A stretch of DNA of 64,000 bases, taken from positions 11,604,001-11,668,000 of the forward strand of contig LR990056.1 in assembly GCA_905147135.1 (NCBI GenBank). Direction: 5' to 3'. Below are positions 55,815 through 64,000 of this stretch, piece after piece; positions within the stretch are counted from its first letter, which is position 1, and every line of letters begins with the position of its first letter. Source of the stretch: Blastobasis lacticolella (lineage: Eukaryota; Arthropoda; Insecta; Lepidoptera; Blastobasidae). The notes below the pieces were generated by a model. It made no database searches. It was not told where the DNA came from and was given only the letters and a program-made list of their open reading frames with translations. The translations under genes and the position numbers were made by a program.

Positions 55815-57440
55815 TCTCTAATATACCTCTTGAACGATCCCGTGTCATAGTCCAAAGGAGGGATCTTCTTAATAGTAGATACCTACAACTTAAGACAATA
55901 ATCTGCCATGCTCTTTCTATTCCTTACAGAATATTAATTTCAGTGGGATATCGTAGTGGCACCACGAGTCCGGAGTTGCGTCTGGCAATTTTTTTTTATA
56001 TTAGGTAAGGAAAGATGCGGCCAAAAATGGAGCATGCCTGTGCAGGAGCAGCCTGTTAACTCTGGCCTTGAAGACGTCCAGATCACACAGTCACGAACAC
56101 ACTCACAGGCAACGTGTTCTATTCGTTAGACGTGCGCTGTATAAAGATTGAACCAAAATTAATTTGTATCATCCTTTCAACTGAAAGACACCCCTGCTGG
56201 ACATACCAATTGATAAATTGCATAAATAGGAAATCGAACACTGATGCATCTTTATTTTGTACCATAAGTACCTAGTTACCTTACTTAACCTAACTTAGTA
56301 GGTAATACCGACGAATGTATAACAAAAGCGAGTCCCAGGCGCAGTCATTCCGAAAGAATTCCACTCATCCAGACATTTACCTACATATGACTAGCACATA
56401 TTGTTCGCGTTGTACATATAAAAGTAACATAAACAGAGTAATCAATATACTCGCTTAATATTCACGAGCATACTCGTCGACAAAGGGATAAAGAAGAAAA
56501 TAAAGGATCGCTAGAATGCACGGTGGTGTCCCAGGAGGAAGTGAGACAAAAAACGAGAAAAAAGAAAATGTACAAGGTACAGGATATGCCGACTTGGCTG
56601 GGAATCGTGTAGGGATGGGCAGCACTTTGAACAATACGTCGAGTGGTACCATAATATTTACTGAGGTATCGTAATGTAAAATGCGAATGCGTTTTCTGTT
56701 TTGTGTGCGTTTTTATGGTTATGAAAAAAAGGTACATTTAATGGTCTAAAATGTTTAAAACCCAGTAAACATTAATGCAGGGCAGGTTAGGTTAGTTGTT
56801 ACAATTTAGCGTGGTTATTAAAAGTTGCAAACAAGCTTGCCTAATGTGATTTTTAAATTGCAAAAAGATAAAGTCACTGTAATTATAAATTTTATGACGT
56901 CGCATCAAGTTATTATAAAATAAATCGAGGAGCAGTTTACTACCGAGTTACGCGCGACAAAGTATGAAGGACGGTATCGATAACATAAATTACGAAGTTC
57001 TCATAAATGTAAAGTAACATTAAAGGGATAAAAAATCGAATATTCGCTGTTTATATTTATTATCGAGTTCATTATGATTCTAGCTAGCCCACGTCCAAGC
57101 TACCTTCATAGCGGACATCAAAGATATTTTGCCGTGAAACAAATTAACAGATAAACTTTTACAGGACAGGGCTACGCAGAAAACTATATTTTTATAATAA
57201 TTCTAGGTATAACGTTTATACTACATCGTACCAGAAATAGCAAGACCATGACCAAATTAATGGTCATGGTGTTGGAAATTCTCGTCACTAAAACGCATCT
57301 GACTAATTAAGTATGTACGGGATGACACTGAGTCTTGATTTAAATACAGACAGCACCCTATATTAAAAGACAGCAGGCCTTGGGTTCTGCTATGAGACTT
57401 GCCGTGAGTCATACTGCAACTTATTCAGACATATTCTTTT
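55815..57440. other. No gene seen
   Basis: AT-rich probable intron sequence. No TPR exon or recognisable element. Confidence 0.4.
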
Positions 57441-57445
57441 TAACA

Positions 57446-57508
57446 CTAAGGTGGCACACAAGCATAGGGCTGCCTGGTGATGAACAGTCACTAGCCTATG
57501 GAAATTTG
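57446..57508 (-). mobile_element. Fragment of the 1225/14534 LINE tail
   Basis: CACTAAGGTGGCACACAAGC, GGGCTGCCTGGTGATGAACAG and CACTAGCCTATGG are the reverse of the tail at 14534-14600. Confidence 0.6.
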
Positions 57509-57630
57509 GAATACCAGGTAACCATATTAACCTAGGTTAGGGACAGAGACATTTGACATAGATATAGACAAATATTTATATAGCCCAAAGGGCGTGTGCT
57601 GCAATAGGGCTAAGTAAGTATAAATAAATA

Positions 57631-57862
57631 AATAATCGTGGACAAATTCACACAACGCCATCTAGCCCCAAAGTAAGCAAAGCTTGTGTTATGGGTGCTA
57701 GATAACTGATAAACTACTTATATACTTTTAAATACATACTTATTATACAAAGAACACCCAGACCCGTAACAGAAATTAAAATTTATCATGTCAATTTCTG
57801 CCCGGCCGGGAATCGAACCCTCTTGCGTGGCAGACCGGCATGTTGACCACTGAACCACTTAG
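57631..57862 (-). mobile_element. tRNA-derived SINE, twin copy 1
   Basis: On the minus strand it begins AGTGGTTCAGTGGTCAACATG and AGGGTTCGATTCCCGGCC, clear tRNA A and B boxes, and runs 232 bases to AATCGTGGACAA's complement. Almost identical to copy 2. Confidence 0.85.
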
Positions 57863-57906
57863 TGGTGCAAGTAATCTTTACGTAAAAAGTTTTTTTTTAA
57901 ATAATA

Positions 57907-58138
57907 AATAATCCTGGACAAATTCACACAGCGCCATCTAGCCCCAAAGTAAGCAAAGCTTGTGTTATGGGTGCTAGATAACTGATAAACTACTTATATA
58001 CTTTTAAATACATACTTATTATACAAAGAACACCCAGACCCGTAACAGAAATTAAAATTCATCATGTCAATTTCTGCCCGGCCGGGAATCGAACCCTCTT
58101 GCGTGGCAGACCGGCATGTTGACCACTGAACCACTTAG
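57907..58138 (-). mobile_element. tRNA-derived SINE, twin copy 2
   Basis: Same 232-base unit, same orientation, with only three or so differences from copy 1 (for example CGTGG/CCTGG, CAACG/CAGCG, TTTATC/TTCATC). A 44-base AT-rich spacer separates the two. Confidence 0.85.
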
Positions 58139-58139
58139 A

Positions 58140-59080
58140 TAAGGGTAGGGGTAAGTTTGTTCGTTTCCCATATGGGTAGAAGATAAGATAAAGGGTATCA
58201 CTCGTGTCTGCTAACACCGATCGTTGATGTTAGATGGCTAGAGGGGAATTATTTTGATGCATTTTGAACCGTACTCTTTCGGTGTTGTCAATGTGATTTA
58301 ACGCCGAATTTTTCATGCCAATAATCAAAATTAAAAACTATTCGAATCGAAGCGAGAGATTCACAAATAGAGACCTAGGTTTTGGTAACTGACCAAGACA
58401 ATGAGGTTTAATAAAGTAATTCGTCGATATTTGTTGAATTTTCGTGACTGCCCATGAAGTGTGCATGGTATATCGTACCAAGTTTTCACTTCTAAAAATG
58501 TTTCAATCTAAAGTCTAATCCAATCATTTGGGATTCGAATTCGGTCACCATATAATTTGATTTGTAATAAAATTACTTACTTACACATTTTAAGGTCCGG
58601 CACTGACTGGGATGACATGCGTTAACATTATAATTTTATTGTGCTGATTCCTAATGAGGAATCGTAAACAGTAACCGTAAATTGTAAATAAAAAACACGT
58701 AAGATGGGTAACTAATTATGATTTAAAACCTTATCGGCGTTTGATCTTCCGCTCTCGCGGACTTTACCTTGACCCGTTCTATTCGACAGTTTCTCAGCCG
58801 ATCAAATATGAATATTCAATAACAGTAGCAGCCATTTATTTCACTAATTAATATAATTGGATGGGTGCCTTCTTTTAACCTAGATAATAGTTCTTTAAAT
58901 GTGAAAGTTTATGCTTTTCTGCTTTGTCTTTCTGTGTGTTTTCTGCGCTGACGATTTACGGACAAATCGGACGAAAAATGCGATAATCCTAATTCTAGAT
59001 CGAGCGCGTTGATGTCTTTTGCTCCTTAGAAGCGTTTGTCCATCCACCGTAGCATGACGCACTTTGTCGCGCGCAATAGG
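58140..59080. other. No gene seen
   Basis: No supported feature. Confidence 0.4.
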
Positions 59081-59084
59081 ATGT

Positions 59085-59290
59085 AAGGATAGATAGATGT
59101 TTGTTACTCCTTCATACATCAACTATTAAACGGATTTTGGTGAAATTTGGCAGTATTGTAGCTTATAATCCAGAATAGCAAGTAGGTTATACATATTCCA
59201 CAAATGCTGTTTGGTTCCTGCAGAAAATGGTCCGAAATGTAATGACCGAATTTCAAGCGAATAAATTCGTGGGGAAAAGCTAGCTAGTCT
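59085..59290 (-). mobile_element. Diverged copy of the short dispersed element
   Basis: CATACATCAACTATTAAACGG, TTTGGTGAAATTTGGCAG and the end GTGGGGAAAAGCTAGCTAG parallel the family at 12014 and 24128. A related stretch lies at 59870-60005. Confidence 0.45.
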
Positions 59291-60009
59291 ATCATATTAG
59301 TCGGCTTGTACTTGTACCTGTCAATGGAATGATCCCACACGGCACTACAACTAAGTAGCCTGAGCGATCTGTAATACAATGCTTTCCAATACAGTTATCT
59401 ACTTTTAGATACATTTTTGCGGTTCTCAATACACAAATCCTCGGTCTTGAATGTGTCAAAATACGGCCTTTTGGGTGACAGGCTAGCAACACATTCCAGC
59501 AAGAAGGGAATGCTGCAGTGGGAATGAGTATCGCCTTCGCGCGATCGTCTCTAATTGCCTTGAATATTTCGAGATCATTCTGTGAGTCTTTGAATGGCCG
59601 CAGAATGACAGAGCCAGAGCCGTAGTCGCGCCAGCATACCGCGGGAGGCATGTGCTAATGACAGCTCTACGTGCATCGCGCTCGCATGTTACTGTCAAAT
59701 TCGCAACTTCTATTTATTGGGCCTATTTATATGGGCTTCAGAGAAGTGTAGACTTCCTTTTGGTTAAAGGTAAAGGCGGTAAAAGCCCTGGGGGCCTATT
59801 TTCGCGCTGTGAAACGTCGAAATCGACAAATTTTTTGTAGATATTTGGATGATTATTGAAAAAAATACTGCTGAACGAAATTTGAAATTTGAATATTTGA
59901 TGATACAGTGTTGTAATTTATAACCAAGAATAGCATATAGTTTCAACGTGGTTCCTGCTGGAACACGACATAACTGAATTTTCCTCGTACAAAGTTGCGG
60001 GCAACACAA

Positions 60010-61200
60010 TTGAGATTACTTAACACTACAACAATATTAGTTATCTAAAGTGCCAACGCGTGGTTCTTCATTTTTGTGGGAAACATAAAGCTTCCATTAG
60101 GTGGGCTGTCTGGGAATTTGCCACTAAAATTGTTTAAAATAAACATCTAACAACTCCTAAGTAAAACTACTAAACTCTGAAAGTACTTCAGTGCTGGCGA
60201 AATGTTGCTTTGTCGCTTCACAACACGATACTTCGTTTCGCCTGTCCGCAACAATATTACATGTTTATTCTAGGTTCGAGGAAACGGATGCTCGTCTTGT
60301 ATTTAATTTGAGACAAACTAAGGCACACGGAGAGCAATGGTGGGCAGCCCGGGCGCTAATGGCTGGCTGGCGAAATAAAAATTACAAATTACCGCCCGAG
60401 CAAATATAGCGAACGACAACGGACGAGACGGCTATGTTTTATGAGCTATAAAAATACATATCTCATTATTTGTACGTGTTCAGTGCCTGCCGCGGAATTG
60501 TTCTCAGGTTCTCAGATGTGGATTACAGAGGGATTTAATGACGTGGAACGCACAACAAAGTTGGCCGGGGTAAGGGCGAGACGAATTGTGCATTCTACTA
60601 GCGACCGCCCGCGGCTCGCTTCGCCTCCAATATCCAATATAATTGTTGGAGAACTGGCTTTGTTCTGGATGCGATGGTGCCTCTTGGGAGAAAGTGATAG
60701 TGATAGCATCAGCGTATTTCCCTCTTATCTCGCCTGATAGAAAGTGCCGATAGGGAACCAGAGAATATTGAATTAATACAAATGCGAAACTGTTTGTTAC
60801 ATTTTCAATGTGTGACCGTTGAATCGATTTCCATGGTCGCTAGGATGGTGCCTATCTAGTTCAGACAGCCTCGTTATATTGGTTATATTGCCGAAAATAC
60901 CCAAGATCTTTCGTTGGAGACCCTGAGACTGAGTTTCGGGAGCACCTCGTGATGGAATTTTTAGAGAACAAAAAACCATATCTATCGGCCTAATCTTTAA
61001 CAAATGTTGTTAATATATTCGACTTTATTAAAGGATAAAGTGTTTTATTTTACATGTTTAGGTTTGCATATGGTTTGCATATTTACTAGCACGCGGGTCG
61101 ACTTTTATAATTTCCCTTAACTGAAATAAGTAAACAATAATTTATTCCATAAATATAAACTAATTGATTTAATTTATTTTAAAAATTAGAAAATCTGTGT
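60010..61200. other. No gene seen
   Basis: Short frames at 60191-60737 (+) have no domain or splice context. Confidence 0.4.
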
Positions 61201-61204
61201 CTAT

Positions 61205-61372
61205 ATTCATCATCATCTGAGCGGTCAATCCCGGCTACAGCCAGGGTCCGCTTTCCTGCTTTGCTTTCTCCACTTTGCCCGATCTTCGGCATCCTCACGT
61301 CGTAAGCCGTTGGCTCTCGCGTTCGACTCGGCGATGTCAATCCATCGCTTCTTAGGTCTCCCGCGTCAAAAT
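61205..61372 (-). mobile_element. RTE-like LINE relic, ORF2 end
   Basis: Minus-strand frame: R-G-R-P-K-K-R-W-I-D-I-A-E-S, R-R-E-D-A-E-D-R-A-K-W-R-K-Q-S-R-K-A-D-P-G. Same family as 4471. It ends near a short GATGATG tail at 61210. Confidence 0.75.
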
Positions 61373-62495
61373 CTGCGTATATTTACAGGTTTCAATTCAA
61401 TAACTTCAACTTTCCAAAGGACAAGTCCTGCAACTTAATTCTAGGGTCCGCTATAGTTTTCAACGTAATATATGCAGTTTTTGTAACTAATTTTAATGTA
61501 GCGCGGCAGTTTTTGTTGAGAACAACCAGCGCAGAACGGTGGGGGAGTGAAATAATATTTTACGACTATTCGTCTGAGGGCCTGTGGGGCTACTCTGCAC
61601 CGCTGTAACCTCAGCGCTTTAGCTTAGGGATCATTCAGTCTCACTTGCTCGAATTCTGCAAGAGCGAACAGCGGTATATTATCGGTAGTCTCGGATTATA
61701 GACTAAGGAGTAAAACCTCTGCTTGATAGAAATATTATAATCCTGTTTCATCAGGATCTACAGCAGCCACCCAGAGAGCTGCTGAATTTTGATTGATTAC
61801 CTCGTATTGAAACTTTACACAGAGCGTGCGAAAGATAACTTTGCTTGGAACTGAAAATGGAACTAAGTTTAACAGACAGCCATCAAGAACAACTCCTTGA
61901 CAACTCCGAACAAAAACAATGGCCAGAACCTCATAACATACGAGCAGAGTTATTGTGCGCGAACTCTGCATCTACACATCGCTATCTAGATTAAATTGGC
62001 GAGATATAAATAATAAAACGAATATAAAAATAGAACCACGGACTAACTCATAAATTTGTCAAAATCTCAATGGCGAAGTGTGATGAGGTAGAGAGTGAAA
62101 TGTAGATTTTAAACTTTCGTCCGTGAGCCTGTTTTGCGAGAAACGCATGCGCAGCCGCTGCGCGATATTAAATTTGGATCGGTAAAGTTCAATTTTTGAG
62201 TCCGTGAATGTTTTTAATAGATGGAGGGAATCATAAAGTTCCTGACTATAACCTACTTAGGAGGCTAAGTAGATAACAAGCAAGCGAATCACCCGGGTCA
62301 TACCAGGTGTTGAGGCATGTCTTTGTTTCTGTCAAGACTTCCAAACTGGTTTACTGCGCAGAAAATGTAAACAAATATTTGAAATAAAATATTATTTTCT
62401 ATAAAATTCTATGGAATGGACTACCTGTACCGGTGATCCCAACCCGTTCCGACATTGGAGCCAACGAGTCTACAATCTTCTCATACGCCGGCAAC
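61373..62495. other. No gene seen
   Basis: No supported feature. Confidence 0.4.
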
Positions 62496-62497
62496 GG

Positions 62498-62583
62498 AAT
62501 GGATTGTCCATGGGCGGCGGTAATCACTTACCATCAGGTGACATGCTTGCTCGTTGGCCTACATCCTAAATTAAAAAAAAAAC
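62498..62583 (+). mobile_element. Short LINE 3' end
   Basis: GCCGGCAACGGAATGGATTG, CATGGGCGGCGGTAATCACTTACC, ATCAGGTGACATGC and GTTGGCC, then A10. Same family as 9645 in plus orientation. Confidence 0.65.
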
Positions 62584-62710
62584 TATGGTGTCTCGAGAAA
62601 CGATCAGACAACTTGCCTGATGGTACCCATTCAACTAGAATAGGCTTGATAGTCCTACCACCGTTACATTCATAGAAATACAACACAATAAGGACTCCCG
62701 AAGCAAAATC

Positions 62711-62800
62711 CTGGGGCCCAACCGCCTAAAACGAATTGAAGTCAAACGCTATCGGACGATGCATGGCCATCTCATTCGGTTGCGGTGAGATGTGTGAGAT
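62711..62800. mobile_element. Partial MITE related to 50454
   Basis: TGGGGCCCAACCGCCTAA, then GAAGTCAAACGCTATCGG. Only the left half can be matched to the copy at 50454-50597. Confidence 0.5.
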
Positions 62801-64000
62801 AAACACATGAACAAAGGCAGCCTTATGAGTACAAGCGACCTCTTCAATAGGACTAGAATTAAACATAATGTTGACAGTAAATAGGTATCTTTATAAAATT
62901 ATACTTCTCAAGTTAACGTTATTAAGTGCGACTACGCCGGAAATTATTAATTCACATCATGCTCATCGATGACATTCACTAACTAATTAAAATTACCGCT
63001 TACGTAGTCTTAAAATTATTACTTTGTAACGTAACTAATTAAGTATGCGACAAGTAGTTTATAATTTCACCCGTCCACCCCTGTGGTTAACTTAGTGGAT
63101 TTGAAATGAAAAAACAATTAATAATTTCATTACACTACTTTCAATTAAAATTGAAATTAAAATTGGTACCTACCTACTTAGTTGTCTTGTAAAACACTAT
63201 GTACAGTGGATACCTAAAGTTAGGGTTCCATAATACACAATATAGAAAACTATATTTTACACAACAGAGTTACCGTCATCACATTGCATTTTTGCGTATA
63301 TATTTTGCGCCAAATTTTGCGCAATACCAATGGTATGCTCTTAAGGTACCAATGGTAAGTATGCCTAATAAAATATGTAATAGGAATTTCAAATTTACTC
63401 GCGTTTTATTTCTTACTGGAGGGGGAAATAAATATCAAAGTTGTAAAACTGAGCTTTATACTTTCGCGGTCCTAAAGGCCTAGCGAGGTCTGCAAGTTCT
63501 CAGCTTGGAGAACCAAGCAGCAACCATAAGGCCCTTTACTTAAATATTCCATTGTGTGCCACACGATAGCGAATGGTTGTTTACACGTAGCAGTTGGCGT
63601 GTGTTATATATTAGTAGTGAAGCACTAAACGAATGAAATTCAACTATAAAATATGAGTAATGGCTCACTATAACGCCTTGTGGAAATGAATGAAAACTGA
63701 GAGCCAGCTCGGCCGCGGAGCCTGGGAATGAACCGGTTTGGGTGGCGAACTATTTATCGATATTATTGTAAATCGTCTGGTCGTAAGGTAATACTTTGAC
63801 TTTATAAGGAACTTTCTATATATACAGGGTGCGAAAGCGAGAATGAATCCACACAGTTAACATTTTACGTATAAAATACTAATTCTACAGGACTAAATAC
63901 TTCCCATTACCAATCTATAGTAAAGCGACGCTATTAACTAATAAACTATGTTTAACCTGTTTTATGATTGACACGAAAAGAAGAAGAAGGGAAGCTTTCT
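62801..64000. other. No gene seen
   Basis: No supported gene. ATACAGGGTGCG at 63832 resembles the ACAGGGTG-type ends of some non-LTR elements, but nothing else supports that. Confidence 0.35.

Noticed and set aside
57800..57862. Possible tRNA gene on the minus strand
   Set aside because: Same reason: tRNA-like head of a SINE without a full cloverleaf.
59292..59698. 119-codon minus-strand frame as an upstream TTC28 exon
   Set aside because: No TPR pattern and no in-phase donor.

Overview
The window looks like nuclear DNA of an insect, most probably a moth or butterfly (Lepidoptera). It has AT-rich introns and intergenic DNA, GC-rich short exons with GT-AG borders, and dispersed short repeats of kinds I associate with lepidopteran genomes: LINE tails ending in (ATG)n, tRNA-derived SINEs, and short elements carrying a CGCGACTTCGTTCGCG-type motif. 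The order is inferred from repeat style, not from a marker gene. I see no bacterial genes, CRISPR array, intact tRNA gene or intact rRNA gene.

There is one recognisable host gene, on the minus strand from 54413 down to the stop at 25638. It is the 3' part of a tetratricopeptide repeat protein 28 (TTC28) orthologue. I could place 35 coding exons. Their phases join without conflict into 2,086 codons plus a stop. The first 850 or so residues are about 21 consecutive 40-residue TPRs of the GPSM2/TTC28 type. A caspase-like CHAT domain follows, its core spread over exons 22-29. After it come the conserved C-terminal helical region (exons 30-33) and a disordered, proline- and serine-rich tail (exons 34-35). 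The start codon and first TPRs lie beyond the right edge of the window. One intron (exon 19 to 20) is of GC-AG type, as reading frame requires.

1-25 kb lies downstream of the gene and holds only repeats: LINE 3' ends, tRNA-derived SINEs, a 1-kb element with inverted ends and an internal tandem array, an 88-bp-arm foldback, and a 5S-rRNA-derived sequence. 25.6-54.4 kb is the gene, with introns carrying many palindromic MITE-like insertions, RTE-type and jockey-type LINE tails, SINEs, and an 800-bp LTR-element relic with a clean 5-bp target duplication. 54.4-64 kb is probably one long upstream intron and again holds only repeats.

The main points for a second look are the completeness of the TTC28-like gene and the uncertain state of its CHAT catalytic cysteine. 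Others are the dated nested insertions, the 20.1-21.1 kb element built around repeated TGACAGCTGTCA palindromes, the 5S-derived unit at 23.8 kb, and a three-copy 125-130 bp palindromic MITE family in introns of the gene. I did not find a clearly new multi-gene system.
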